Positions 45,186-53,924 of a stretch of 60,298 bases of DNA are shown piece by piece. The stretch is taken from the NCBI RefSeq assembly GCF_900111315.1, contig NZ_FOGU01000017.1, positions 1 through 60,298 on the forward strand, given 5' to 3'. The stretch comes from Tranquillimonas rosea. Its GTDB lineage: Bacteria; Pseudomonadota; Alphaproteobacteria; Rhodobacterales; Rhodobacteraceae. Positions within the stretch are counted from its first letter, which is position 1. Each line of letters starts with the position of its first letter. Under the pieces are notes generated by a model. That model saw only the letters and a program-made list of their open reading frames with translations. It was not told where the DNA came from and did not search any database. The position numbers were made by a program, and so were the translations under genes.

Positions 45186-45653
45186 ATGCCCCGGATCACG
45201 GTGTCCATCGAAGACGAGCTGCTCGCCGAGCTCGACGCCTACATGGAGCGTTCGGACGCCACGAACCGTTCGGAAGCGATGCGCGACCTGCTGCGCCGGG
45301 CGCTCAGCCGGCAGGCGCCGGAAGAAGCCGAGTGCATCGGCGTGGTCAGCTACACGCTCGAACTCTCGACGCGCGACCTCGGCCGGCGCGTCCCCCAAAG
45401 CCGCCACGCGCGCCACGATCAGACGGTGGCGGCGCTGTCCGTGCCGGTCGACCACGACTCAGCGGTGGAGGTGACGGTGATGCGCGGGGCCGTGGGCGCG
45501 GTCGAGGATTTCGCCAACGGCCTCTTCTCGGAACGCGGCGTGCGCCACGGCCGGCTGGCCCTGATCCCTGTCGAGGCCCGCGAGGCCGTGCACTCCCACG
45601 GCCGCGGCGAACCGCACGCCCACAGCCATTACAAGATCCGTGAAGGGTTCTGA
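45186..45653 (+). CDS. nikR: NikR-type nickel-responsive regulator, atypical metal site
   Basis: A 155-residue protein. The ribbon-helix-helix domain (RITVSIEDELLAELDAYM, then NRSEAMRDLLRRAL) keeps Arg3 and Thr5 used for DNA contact. The C-terminal ACT-like domain keeps VDHDSAVEVTVMRG and ERGVRHGRL. Against E. coli NikR, only the first nickel ligand is kept (His74 for His76); the others are replaced: Ser85 for His87, Pro87 for His89, Ala93 for Cys95. The last 20 residues hold five histidines (HSHGRGEPHAHSH), which E. coli lacks. GAGGGAGG precedes the ATG. It diverges from nikA across the operator. It probably senses nickel or another metal in an altered way. Confidence 0.88.
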   Translation: MPRITVSIEDELLAELDAYMERSDATNRSEAMRDLLRRALSRQAPEEAECIGVVSYTLELSTRDLGRRVPQSRHARHDQTVAALSVPVDHDSAVEVTVMRGAVGAVEDFANGLFSERGVRHGRLALIPVEAREAVHSHGRGEPHAHSHYKIREGF

Positions 45654-45779
45654 GTTTGGCATCGCGGGGCAGGGCGCCGTCGGGTCCGCTTGTCCAGAGC
45701 GAGCGCCGCCTTGGACCGGCGAGCCGGGCCCGGCCGTCATCACCCTGAACCTGACACGGCACGAAAGGGCCCGGACACC

Positions 45780-46130
45780 ATGCTGACCCCGATCGCCATC
45801 CTCCTCGTGTGCCAACTGGCGGGAGAGACGGCCAGCCGCGCCCTCGGTCTTCCGGTACCCGGCCCGGTTCTCGGACTGCTGCTGCTGTTCGTTGTCCTTC
45901 TCCTCCGGCCGGCGGTGGCGCGGAGCGTCGGGCCGGTGGCCCAGAGGATACTGGCGCATCTGTCCCTGCTCTTCGTCCCGGCCGGGGTTGGGGTGATGGC
46001 GCAACTGGACGTGCTCGTCCGTGACTGGTTCGCGCTCGGCGTGACGCTTGTCGCCAGCACCGTGATCTCGCTGCTGGTCGGTGTGGGCACGTTCCTGTTC
46101 GTCCTCAGGCTTTCGGGAGGCTCGCGATGA
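45780..46130 (+). CDS. lrgA: LrgA/CidA-family holin-like membrane protein
   Basis: A 116-residue protein with four membrane segments. GETASRALGLPVPGPVLGLL and LLFVPAGVGVMAQ are the CidA/LrgA signatures. The family influences murein hydrolase export and cell lysis in Gram-positive bacteria, and in other organisms carries small organic acids such as pyruvate. It overlaps lrgB by ATGA. The start at 45780 has AAAGGG somewhat far upstream. Confidence 0.87.
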   Translation: MLTPIAILLVCQLAGETASRALGLPVPGPVLGLLLLFVVLLLRPAVARSVGPVAQRILAHLSLLFVPAGVGVMAQLDVLVRDWFALGVTLVASTVISLLVGVGTFLFVLRLSGGSR

Positions 46131-46843
46131 CCGACGTGACCGAGATCTGGAGCTACCTGGCCGCCCGGCCGCTGCTGTGGCTGACCTGCACGGTGGTGGC
46201 CTACCTCGTCGCGGATCGCATCTCGCTGCGGCTCAACCGTCATCCGGTGGCCAATCCCGTGCTCCTGTCGGTGCTGTTCATCGCGCCGCTGCTGTGGCTG
46301 TCGGGCACGCCCTACGCCACCTATTTCGACGGGGCGCAGTTCATCCACTTCCTGTTGGGGCCGGCCACGGTCGCGCTGGCCGTGCCGCTGCATGCGAACC
46401 TCGCCAAGATCCGTGACTCGGTCCTGCCCCTGATCGCGGCGCTCTTCGCTGGCTCGCTCGCCGCGGCGGGATCGGCCATCGTGATCGCCATGGCCTTCGG
46501 CCTGCCCGACCAAGTGATCGTCTCGATCAGCCCCAAGTCGACCACGGCCCCCGTCGCCCTGGGTGTTTCCGAGGCGCTCGGCGGCAGTCCGACGCTGACG
46601 GCCGTGCTTGTCATCCTCACGGGCATCACCGGCGCGGTCGTCGTGACGCCGCTGATGAACATGCTGCGCATTGAGGATTGGCGCGCGCGGGGCTTTGCAG
46701 TTGGGGTGGCCGCGCACGGGATCGGGACCGCGCGCGCGTTCCAGGTGAACGAGACGGCCGGCGCCTTCGCCGGGATCGGGCTGGCGCTGAACGCGGTGCT
46801 GACGAGCATCCTCGCGCCGATCCTGGTCGCGCTGCTGCTCTGA
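46127..46843 (+). CDS. lrgB: LrgB/CidB-family membrane protein
   Basis: A 238-residue protein with about six membrane segments. QFIHFLLGPATVALAVPLH and ISPKSTTAPVALGVSEALGG are hallmarks of LrgB/YohK, as is VAAHGIGTARAFQVNETAGAF. It is the partner of LrgA, translated from an overlapping ATGA. The plant homologue is a glycolate transporter, so an organic-acid role is possible here. Confidence 0.9.
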   Translation: MTDVTEIWSYLAARPLLWLTCTVVAYLVADRISLRLNRHPVANPVLLSVLFIAPLLWLSGTPYATYFDGAQFIHFLLGPATVALAVPLHANLAKIRDSVLPLIAALFAGSLAAAGSAIVIAMAFGLPDQVIVSISPKSTTAPVALGVSEALGGSPTLTAVLVILTGITGAVVVTPLMNMLRIEDWRARGFAVGVAAHGIGTARAFQVNETAGAFAGIGLALNAVLTSILAPILVALLL

Positions 46844-46868
46844 GCCTCTCCGGCTCCGCTTTCGTCCC

Positions 46869-47261
46869 TCAGCCGATCCGGACCAGCAGCGCCAGGACGT
46901 CAGATCGGTGCAGAAGACCGGCGACCAGCCGTCCGTCCATGACCGGGAAGACGCGGTGGGGATGGGTCAGGAACATCTCCGCCACGCGGATGACCTCGTC
47001 CTCGGCCTCGACCGACACGATCTCGCGCGACATCCAGTCGGCGACCCGGCCGCTCCATTCCCGGTGGTAGCTGGCGTGAAGGGCCGGACGGAAGCAGTCC
47101 TTCTGGCTGAGAAGGCCGATCATCTGCCCGTCCTCCGCCAGAACCGGCGCCACGGCGGCCCGCGCGTCGATGAGAAGCGCCATGGCGCGGCGGATCGGTG
47201 TCTCGGCCGTCAGGGTGGGCCCGTCGGTGCGCATGATGCCGCGAACGCGATACTCGGTCAT
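46869..47261 (-). CDS. Two-CBS-domain protein at the end of the nqr operon
   Basis: A 130-residue protein made almost entirely of two CBS domains (VRGIMRTDGPTLTAETPIRR and VADWMSREIVSVEAEDEVIR, each followed by a P-V-x-D/E-x-x-x-x-G-L segment). Such pairs bind adenosine nucleotides or NAD. It overlaps nqrM by ATGA, so it is translated with the nqr operon. It could tune the complex to the energy or redox state (inference). Confidence 0.85.
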   Translation of the reverse strand: MTEYRVRGIMRTDGPTLTAETPIRRAMALLIDARAAVAPVLAEDGQMIGLLSQKDCFRPALHASYHREWSGRVADWMSREIVSVEAEDEVIRVAEMFLTHPHRVFPVMDGRLVAGLLHRSDVLALLVRIG

Positions 47262-47434
47262 CGGTCGTGCCCCCGGTCATCGCGCCGCCGCAACGGGCAG
47301 TCGGCGCAGCGCCCCGTGGCAAGGCCGTCGGCCGCCGCGCATCCCGTCCGGGCCGGGCTGCGCCCGAACACGAGACCCAGGCCGATCCCCGCGGCGGCCA
47401 GGGAAACGATGGCGATGGCGAACAGGATCTCCAT
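47258..47434 (-). CDS. nqrM: NqrM-like assembly factor of the NQR complex
   Basis: A 58-residue protein with one membrane helix (residues 3-24) and three cysteines (32, 43, 46) in GCAAADGLATGRCADCPLR, as in NqrM, which delivers iron to the membrane cysteine site between NqrD and NqrE. AAGG precedes the ATG by eight bases. It lies 16 bases after apbE. Its presence suggests the NqrDE iron site is built. Confidence 0.85.
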   Translation of the reverse strand: MEILFAIAIVSLAAAGIGLGLVFGRSPARTGCAAADGLATGRCADCPLRRRDDRGHDR

Positions 47435-47450
47435 GGGATGTGCCTTTCGG

Positions 47451-48428
47451 TTACAGAAGCATCTCGGCAATCGCGCCGCTGCGACGCAGACGCAGCCTTC
47501 CGGCGTCCTCGGAGACGAAGAGGGCCGCGATGCCGTGCGCCTCGGCCAAGGCCGGACCGTCCTCGTCGCCGGCTGCGCAGAGCGCCGTCGCCCAGGCGTC
47601 GGCCGTCATCGCGTCCGCGGCCACCACGGTGACCGATAGCAGCGTGCCGGAGGTGGGCGTCCGTGTACCGGGGTCGACGATGTGGCTATAGCGGCGTCCG
47701 TTCAGGACATAGCTCTGCGCCCGTGTGCCCGAGGTGGCCACCGCGGTGCCGGAGGGCAGGCTCAGCGTAGCCGCGCTGGGACGACCCTGCAGCGGCGACT
47801 CCACCGCCACCCGCCACTCGCGCCCGTCGGGATGCCGCCCGAGCGCCACGAACTCGCCCCCGAGGTCGAACAGCAGGTCCTCGATCCCGGTAGAGCGAAG
47901 CCGGGCCGCCGCCTGATCGAGGGCCCAGCCCTTTGCGATTCCGCACAGGTCGAGGGTGAGATCGGCTCGCGCCTTCGTCACGCCGCTGGGGCGGGCCGCG
48001 AGCGCGCGCCAATCCGGTTCCCCGCCGCGGACGATCGGGCCGAAGCCCCAGCGGGCCACCAGGGGGCCGACGGTCGGGTCGAAGGCCCCGTCGCTCTGGC
48101 CCGCGATCCTCAGGGCGGCGGACGCGACCTCGGTCAGCGCGCGGTCCGCGGCAACGGCCCCCGCCGGCGCGGCGTTGAACCGGCTGATCGCGCTGTCGGG
48201 GCGCCAGGGCGACAGCTGCCGGTCGATCCCCGCGAACAGCGCCTCGACCTCAGGGGCCAGCCGGTGCAGCCCCCCGTCCGGCCGCGCGGCAACGCGCCAC
48301 TGGGTGCCGAAAGCGGTGCCGGACAGTGTCTCGACGCGCGCCGCCATGGCCGCCCGTGGCAGCAGCAGCGACCCGCCCAGTAGGCCGAGGGCGGTGCGGC
48401 GGGACAATCGGGGCCTGTGTGTTTTCAT
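47451..48428 (-). CDS. apbE: ApbE FAD:protein FMN transferase
   Basis: A 325-residue periplasmic enzyme that covalently attaches FMN to Thr residues of NqrB, NqrC or RnfG-type proteins. The N-terminus has a Tat-like signal (SRRTALGLLGGSLLLP). GTQWRV, SPWRPDSAISRFN, LDLCGIAKGWALDQAA and HIVDPGTRTP are ApbE motifs, and VAADAMTADAWATAL carries the metal-binding residues. It follows nqrF by one base, so flavinylation of NqrC is encoded in the operon itself. Confidence 0.92.
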   Translation of the reverse strand: MKTHRPRLSRRTALGLLGGSLLLPRAAMAARVETLSGTAFGTQWRVAARPDGGLHRLAPEVEALFAGIDRQLSPWRPDSAISRFNAAPAGAVAADRALTEVASAALRIAGQSDGAFDPTVGPLVARWGFGPIVRGGEPDWRALAARPSGVTKARADLTLDLCGIAKGWALDQAAARLRSTGIEDLLFDLGGEFVALGRHPDGREWRVAVESPLQGRPSAATLSLPSGTAVATSGTRAQSYVLNGRRYSHIVDPGTRTPTSGTLLSVTVVAADAMTADAWATALCAAGDEDGPALAEAHGIAALFVSEDAGRLRLRRSGAIAEMLL

Positions 48429-48429
48429 G

Positions 48430-49653
48430 TCACGCTCCGAAATCGTCGTAGAAGATGAACAGCGGCTCGACGCCGAGCCTTTCCAGCGTCGCCAGGACCG
48501 CCGAGATCATCACAGGCGGCCCGCAGAGATAGTATTCGCATTCCTCCGGGGCGGGGTGCCGGGACATCTCGGCCCACAGAACCTCGTGCACGAACCCCGT
48601 CGCGCCGTGCCAGCGGTCGCCCGGCGCTGGCTCGGACAGCGCTGGGGTCCAGCCGAAATTGTCGTGGCGGGTAGAGAGCGCCGTGAACTCGTCGGAATAG
48701 AACAGGTCGGCCGCCGAGCGCGCGCCGTAGAAATATCGGATGTGCCGCTGGGTGCCGTGTCCGAGTTCCTGGTGGATCATAGCCCGCAGGGGCGCCATGC
48801 CGACGCCGCCGCCGACGAAGACCATGTCGCGCCCGGTGGGCTGGACGTGGAAGTCGCCGAACGGGCCCGACAGCGTGATCGCGTCGCCCGCCTTGAGCGA
48901 AAACAGCCAGGACGAGACGATGCCCGGCGGAACCGTGTCCTCGCGCCCGGCGGGCGGCACCGCGAGCCGGATGTTGAACACCGCGCGCCCGGCATCTTCC
49001 GGGCGGCTGGCTAGCGAATAGGCCCGCGTGACCTCGGCGTCGGAGGCGACGCGCATCTCCCGCCAGCCCGAAATCTCCCACGCGTCCGCAAAGGCGGTGG
49101 GCACGTCGAGCGAGCGGAAGTCGAGTCGGTAGGGCGGTGCCGTGACCTGCATGAAGTCGCCGGCGCGGAACTCTGTCGGGTGCTCCTGCGGAAGATCGAC
49201 GACGATCTCGCGGATGAGCGGCGCGAGCATCCGCGTGGACGCGACGGTGCAGACGACCCCGCCTCCGGCGGACAGAATGTCGTCGGGCACGCGGACCGCG
49301 CAGTCGCCCCGCAGCCGGGTCTGGCAGGCCAGACGGACATGGGCGCGCCGGTCGGAGGCGGACAGCACGCCGCGCTCGGTCGCCTGCGGTGTGCCGGCGC
49401 CCGCGCCGGTGACGGTCACGCGGCACAATCCGCAGGTGCCCGACCCGCCGCAGGCGGCCGGGATGCCGATCCCGGCGTCGTGCAGCACGCCCAGAAGCGT
49501 GGCGCCGCGCCGGGCGGCCAGATGCACGGCGTCGTTGACCGACACGTCCAGCCCCGTATCGGGCAGGAGGCGCCGCCGCAGGAGGAGAAGCCCCGCGCTC
49601 ATCCCCACGACGAGGACGACGATCACCGCGCTTCCCAGCAGGACCTCCATCAT
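48430..49653 (-). CDS. nqrF: NQR subunit F, NADH dehydrogenase with 2Fe-2S centre
   Basis: A 407-residue protein. One membrane helix lies at the N-terminus, then a ferredoxin domain with Cys68, Cys74, Cys77 and Cys110 for the 2Fe-2S cluster. The FAD domain has RAYSLASRP, and the NADH domain has [15 protein letters not shown] and ends with [13 protein letters not shown] and the aromatic FYDDFGA. All cofactor residues are kept, so it should take electrons from NADH on the cytosolic side. It overlaps nqrE. Confidence 0.94.
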   Translation of the reverse strand: MMEVLLGSAVIVVLVVGMSAGLLLLRRRLLPDTGLDVSVNDAVHLAARRGATLLGVLHDAGIGIPAACGGSGTCGLCRVTVTGAGAGTPQATERGVLSASDRRAHVRLACQTRLRGDCAVRVPDDILSAGGGVVCTVASTRMLAPLIREIVVDLPQEHPTEFRAGDFMQVTAPPYRLDFRSLDVPTAFADAWEISGWREMRVASDAEVTRAYSLASRPEDAGRAVFNIRLAVPPAGREDTVPPGIVSSWLFSLKAGDAITLSGPFGDFHVQPTGRDMVFVGGGVGMAPLRAMIHQELGHGTQRHIRYFYGARSAADLFYSDEFTALSTRHDNFGWTPALSEPAPGDRWHGATGFVHEVLWAEMSRHPAPEECEYYLCGPPVMISAVLATLERLGVEPLFIFYDDFGA

Positions 49654-50264
49654 TCCGCCGCCGCCATCTGTGCGAACGCCGCGAATCCCAGCGACATCAG
49701 GCCGGTCAGAACGAAGGCGATGCCCAGGCCGCGCAGGCCGGCCGGCAGGTCAGCGTAGGCCAGCCGCGTCCGGATCGACCCGAGCATCGCGACGGCCAAC
49801 GCGAACCCCGCGCCGCTGCCCAGGCCGAAGACCGCGGACTGCGCGAGCGTGTAGCTGCGCTCGACCATGAACAGGCTGCCGGCGAGGATCGCGCATTGCA
49901 CGGTCAGCAGTGGCAGGAACACCCCGAACGCCGCGTGGATCGCGGGCAGGAAGCGGTCGAGCAGCATCTCCAGCAGCTGCACCGACGCCGCGATGACGCC
50001 GATGAACGCGATCAGCGACAGGTAGGACAGGTCGATCTCGGGCAGGCCGGCCCAGGCCCAAGCGTCGGGGGCGAGCAGGTAGGTATAGACGAGGTGGTTG
50101 AGCGGCACCGTGACGCCGAGCACGCCGGTCATCGCCACTCCGAGCCCGAGAGCGGCCTCGGGACTGCGGGAGAGCGCCAGGAAGGTGCAGAGGCCGAGGA
50201 ACAGTGTCAACGGCATGTTGTCGACGAAGGCTGCCGACAGGAACAGCGCACCCAGCCCGGTCAT
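49650..50264 (-). CDS. nqrE: NQR subunit E, membrane protein
   Basis: A 204-residue protein with six membrane segments. [19 protein letters not shown] carries Cys26, and [15 protein letters not shown] carries Cys124, the two iron-site ligands of this subunit. The ATG at 50264 overlaps the nqrD stop (ATGA). It pairs with NqrD as inverted-topology partner. Confidence 0.94.
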   Translation of the reverse strand: MTGLGALFLSAAFVDNMPLTLFLGLCTFLALSRSPEAALGLGVAMTGVLGVTVPLNHLVYTYLLAPDAWAWAGLPEIDLSYLSLIAFIGVIAASVQLLEMLLDRFLPAIHAAFGVFLPLLTVQCAILAGSLFMVERSYTLAQSAVFGLGSGAGFALAVAMLGSIRTRLAYADLPAGLRGLGIAFVLTGLMSLGFAAFAQMAAAE

Positions 50265-50926
50265 TCCGCCGGCTCCGTGCGCAGCGGCGGCGTGTGCTCT
50301 GGCGCTTCGCTCTGCTCGGGCAGGACGCTGCGCAGCGCCCAGACGAGCAGCCCGAGAAGGAAGAAGGCCGACGGCGCCAGCAGCATCAGGCTGAGCGGTG
50401 TGAACCATCCGCCCTCGTCCACCAGCGGCAGGACGGTCGCGCCGAAGAGCTCGCCCTTTCCGAAGAACTCGCGCACCGCCCCGACGAAGACCAGCACCAG
50501 CGAATATCCAAGTCCGTTACCGAACGCGTCGATCATCGCCGGCAGGGGGGCGTGGTGGCGGGCATAGGCCTCGGTTCGGCCGAGCACGAGGCAATTGGTT
50601 GTAATCAGGCCGACATAGACGGACAGCGCGCGGCTGATCTCGGCGAAATAGGCCTGCAGGACCTGGTCGATCACGATCACCAGCGAGGCGACGATCACGA
50701 TCTGGACGATCAGGCGGATGGTGTCGGGGATGTGCCGGCGGATCGCGCTGACCAAGCCGGCGGCAAGGGTGAGCACCACGGTGAGGGCCACCGACATGGT
50801 CACCGCCGTCGCGAGCGTCGTCGTCACCGCGAGCGCCGAGCAGATCCCGAGGATTTGCAGCGTCACCGGATTCTGCCGGATCAGCGGATCGGTGAGGGTG
50901 CGCCAGGGGTCGGTCGTTCGGGCCAT
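50261..50926 (-). CDS. nqrD: NQR subunit D, membrane protein
   Basis: A 221-residue protein with six membrane segments. [18 protein letters not shown] holds Cys29, and [18 protein letters not shown] holds Cys112, both ligands of the NqrD/E iron site. The C-terminal tail (about 30 residues) is Pro/Glu-rich. It lies three bases after nqrC. Confidence 0.94.
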   Translation of the reverse strand: MARTTDPWRTLTDPLIRQNPVTLQILGICSALAVTTTLATAVTMSVALTVVLTLAAGLVSAIRRHIPDTIRLIVQIVIVASLVIVIDQVLQAYFAEISRALSVYVGLITTNCLVLGRTEAYARHHAPLPAMIDAFGNGLGYSLVLVFVGAVREFFGKGELFGATVLPLVDEGGWFTPLSLMLLAPSAFFLLGLLVWALRSVLPEQSEAPEHTPPLRTEPAE

Positions 50927-50929
50927 CGC

Positions 50930-51724
50930 TCAGAACTCTCCCCGGTCGATCGCGCCGAGCAGCGGCCCGTAGCCATCCGGCCCCAGCCAGAAGCGCACCA
51001 TCTGTGTAACGCCGCGCCCGGTACGGGTGGCGCCGGTGATGCCGTCGACCTCGTGCACGTCCGAGGCGGGGCCCCGCGCCACGCGGAACCGCATGTCGCC
51101 GCCCTCGTCGCGCAGTTCGGTGCCCGGAAAGCTCGACCGCCACGACGCCTCTTGGATGCGACCGCCGAGGCCGGGGGTTTCCGAATGGCCTGTGATTGCG
51201 ATGCCCGCGACGGTGTTCATGTCGCCCTTGAGCGCCAGGATCGCGTCGATCCGGCCTCCGTAGCCCTGTCCGCTGAGGGGAAGCAGCACGAGCGACACGT
51301 CGTCGCCGTCGCGCAGGAGGTAGATCTGCGCGAAGTTCGGGCGGTGGCCGAGCCCAGCGAGGTCCTGCGCCGGGTCCAGCGCGGTCCAGTTGCCGGGATC
51401 GCCCAGGGCGGCATCGAGCGTGGCGGGTGTCACCTCGGTCGCGGCGCGGCTGCGGTCGAGGTCGATGACGACGGTGGACAGCGTGCCGCCGGATTGTTCG
51501 AGGAGCGCGGCCATGCCCGGTATGCCCTCCACCAGAGCCGCGATCCGGGCCTGTTCCTCGGCGGCGCGGTTGGCCGCCTGTATCGGGCGCAGCAGGACCG
51601 TTGCGCCGCTGACCAGCGCGGCGCAGACCGCCGAGACGAGAAAGGCCACGAGGATGGTCTTGGCGCGGCTCTCGTTGGGCAGGGCCAAGAGGCGGCGCAG
51701 GGGGTTCCACTCACGTCCGGCCAT
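50930..51724 (-). CDS. nqrC: NQR subunit C with covalent FMN site
   Basis: A 264-residue protein with one N-terminal membrane helix and a periplasmic FMN-binding domain. HSETPGLGGRI and the flavinylation motif DGITGAT (residues 227-233, FMN on Thr233) are intact. The start overlaps the end of nqrB by 14 bases. Its flavin faces the periplasm and normally passes electrons to NqrB. Confidence 0.94.
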   Translation of the reverse strand: MAGREWNPLRRLLALPNESRAKTILVAFLVSAVCAALVSGATVLLRPIQAANRAAEEQARIAALVEGIPGMAALLEQSGGTLSTVVIDLDRSRAATEVTPATLDAALGDPGNWTALDPAQDLAGLGHRPNFAQIYLLRDGDDVSLVLLPLSGQGYGGRIDAILALKGDMNTVAGIAITGHSETPGLGGRIQEASWRSSFPGTELRDEGGDMRFRVARGPASDVHEVDGITGATRTGRGVTQMVRFWLGPDGYGPLLGAIDRGEF

Positions 51725-52493
51725 GACGCCTCTTGCGGGCGGCGATCCATAGCGCCAGCGCGGCATCGTCCAGCAATGGCGCGGCCAGTGAGGCGAGAAG
51801 TGCCGCCGCGACGGCAACCTGAACCGGCGCGGCCCCGGTCCACCCGGCAGAGAACAGCACGACGAGCGCCCCGTAGAGCGCGCCATTCAGCCAGCGCCCC
51901 AGTGCGGTCGTCGCGCTGGTGACCGGGTCGGCCAGCAGCAGGACCAGAGCCACGCCCGCTGCGAGTAGCACCGGCTCGGGCAGCAGGCCCGCAAGGCTGG
52001 CGGCGGCGCCCACGACCGCGGCTCCGGCAAGCAGCGCCGCGGGCATGATGCCGGTCGCCATGCCGATCAGGGCCGCCGGGATCGCGGCCCAGGCGACGGG
52101 GTCGTCGAAGCCGGGCCAAGCGAACGCCGGAAAGCCGAAACCGAGGAACGACAGGCTCACGGTCGCGGGGTTCACGACGTTCCGGCCCCAGCCGCCGAAC
52201 ACGAGCTCTCCCATCACCACGCCGAAACTGATGCCGAGCGTCATGCGGAACACGCCCAGTCCCTCGGGCGCCAGCATCGCGATCGCCAGCGCCGTGATCA
52301 GGGCGGACAGTGACGGCGCCTGCGCGCGCGCCAGCATGAAGACGAGGTGCCAGATGGCGACGACCAGCACGGCGAGACCGAGCCGCGCGAGCGCTTCCGT
52401 GCCTCCGTGACGGAGCCAGAACAGGGCCAGCGGCAGATATGCGGCCAGCAGCAGCAGGGCGACCGTCTCGCGGTTCCACAAGCCCCGGATCAT
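51711..52493 (-). CDS. nqrB: NQR subunit B, compact form lacking the FMN-attachment motif
   Basis: A 260-residue membrane protein; NqrB is usually about 400 residues. The segment TLGISFGVVMGELVFGGWGRN (residues 85-105) and LADPVTSATTALGRWLNGAL (188-207) clearly identify it. The roughly 100-residue N-terminal part is missing. After GRN-VVNPA the canonical DGYSGAT segment that carries FMN (Thr236 in Vibrio) is replaced by a stretch without any SGAT. The only similar word is DPVTSAT at 189-195, which is the family's conserved DPV(S/T)AS position. The ATG at 52493 overlaps the nqrA stop. Electron flow through this subunit may therefore differ from standard NQR. Confidence 0.9.
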   Translation of the reverse strand: MIRGLWNRETVALLLLAAYLPLALFWLRHGGTEALARLGLAVLVVAIWHLVFMLARAQAPSLSALITALAIAMLAPEGLGVFRMTLGISFGVVMGELVFGGWGRNVVNPATVSLSFLGFGFPAFAWPGFDDPVAWAAIPAALIGMATGIMPAALLAGAAVVGAAASLAGLLPEPVLLAAGVALVLLLADPVTSATTALGRWLNGALYGALVVLFSAGWTGAAPVQVAVAAALLASLAAPLLDDAALALWIAARKRRHGRT

Positions 52494-53758
52494 GGAGCGA
52501 ACTCCGCCTGGATGCGGTCGAGCATGGCGCGCAACTGTGCCTTGAGATGGCCGCCCTCGCTCAGCACGTAATCGGCCAGCGCGAGGTCTTCTTCCAGGAG
52601 TGACAGGATGCCGAGCCGCATCGCGGTCTCCTCGTCTCCGGCGCCCAGGGCGCGGATGAACGGCGCCGCCGGCAGTGCGGCCCCAAGCGCCTGCGTCAGC
52701 GCCGCCGTCGGGATGGCCGGCGCGCCGCGCGTCGAGGTGTCCAACGCCGCGACCAGCCAGTGCCGACCGGGCCGGGCGGGCGCCCTGGGCATGACGGTGA
52801 TCTGGCGATGCCTCGGCGCGAGCCAGCGCGCCACGTGGCCGTCGAGTGGCGAGCCAGACATCAGCACATGCTGCCCCGGCGCGACGATCCGCCGGGTGAG
52901 CTGGCGCAGGTCGGCGCCCGGATGCGTTCGGACGCTGTGCCCTTCGATCAGCGCCGCGCCGGCGATGCGGACAAGCCGCGTCATCGGCAGCATGCCGGTC
53001 CGGAGGAGGGCGCCGAGCGCGGCCGTGTCCTCGGCATGGAGGTCCCAGACCGGCGCCTCGATCCCGGCAGGACACAGGTGATGGATGCAGATGCCGGCCG
53101 AGCCCTGCGGGTGACGCCTGCCACGGACGGCGAGCCTTGCGCGCCCGTTTGGCAGGGCGGGCCAGGACGGGGACCTGTCGCCTTGCGCACAGACCATGAC
53201 CGGTCCGTCCGTCAGTCGCGCGAGCGCCGCGAGTCCGAGGGACAGATCCTCTTCTCGCCCGTCAAGTGCATGGCGCGGATCGGGAGCGCCGGGCCGCGTG
53301 TCGGTCGCCATGACGACGATCGCGGCGGGCGTCTCGTCGGCGGACGGCATGCCGCCGAACGGCCGCCGCCGCACCCATTGCCACACCCCCGCGGACTGCA
53401 TCAGGCGCCGCAGACCGGCAACGCTGTGGGCCAGTTCCGTGTCGTGCCGTTCGACGGCGTCCCCGTCTTCGCGGTAGATCACGATTTCGGACAAGTGCCG
53501 ACCGGGAAGCAGGACGATGCTGGCGACGTGTCCCGCGATCGGCGCCACGAACTTGATCTCGGGAGAGTGCCTGAGGCACGCGACGGCGCCGCCCTGCGAG
53601 ACCCGGTCGCCTTCTTGCACGAGAGGCGCCACGTGAAGGGCGCGGCCCACAGGGGGGCAGACCGCGGCCTCTTCGGTGATTACGTCGAACACGTCGGGGG
53701 AGTCAGGGGGCGAGGGAAAATGCGGCGCAAGCCCCGCTCCGGTTCCGAGAAAGCCCAT
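52490..53758 (-). CDS. nqrA: NQR subunit A
   Basis: A 422-residue cytosolic subunit. The N-terminal barrel-sandwich domain has EGDRVSQGGAVACLRHSPEIKFVAPIAGHV, the biotinyl-lipoyl-like hairpin of NqrA/RnfC, and the middle has RAALIEGHSVRTHPG-like motifs (here GAALIEGHSVRTHPGAD). It is slightly shorter than Vibrio NqrA and rather divergent. In standard NQR it contributes to the quinone site. The ATG at 53758 follows a GGGGACAGG stretch. It is the first gene of the operon. Confidence 0.88.
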   Translation of the reverse strand: MGFLGTGAGLAPHFPSPPDSPDVFDVITEEAAVCPPVGRALHVAPLVQEGDRVSQGGAVACLRHSPEIKFVAPIAGHVASIVLLPGRHLSEIVIYREDGDAVERHDTELAHSVAGLRRLMQSAGVWQWVRRRPFGGMPSADETPAAIVVMATDTRPGAPDPRHALDGREEDLSLGLAALARLTDGPVMVCAQGDRSPSWPALPNGRARLAVRGRRHPQGSAGICIHHLCPAGIEAPVWDLHAEDTAALGALLRTGMLPMTRLVRIAGAALIEGHSVRTHPGADLRQLTRRIVAPGQHVLMSGSPLDGHVARWLAPRHRQITVMPRAPARPGRHWLVAALDTSTRGAPAIPTAALTQALGAALPAAPFIRALGAGDEETAMRLGILSLLEEDLALADYVLSEGGHLKAQLRAMLDRIQAEFAP

Positions 53759-53841
53759 CCTGTCCCCGTTCGCCTGTGCCGTTCCTGGCGCCCTGCGCAC
53801 CCAACAGGCGTGACGCTAGCACCGGCTCCGGGAGGCCAGAC

Positions 53842-53855
53842 ATGATCTACATCAA
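53842..53855. promoter_or_regulatory. FNR/FnrL-like box in the nqr-cytochrome divergent promoter
   Basis: ATGATCTACATCAA matches the FNR consensus TTGAT-N4-ATCAA at nine of ten defined positions. It is 69 bases upstream of the cytochrome gene and 83 bases upstream of nqrA. For the cytochrome this spacing suits a class II activator site with a start of transcription near 53890. Confidence 0.6.
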
Positions 53856-53924
53856 TGCCACCCGGGGTACCTCGGACCATCCTTTGCACAGATCGTCGAA
53901 CCCCCGGACAGGAGCCGACACGTC

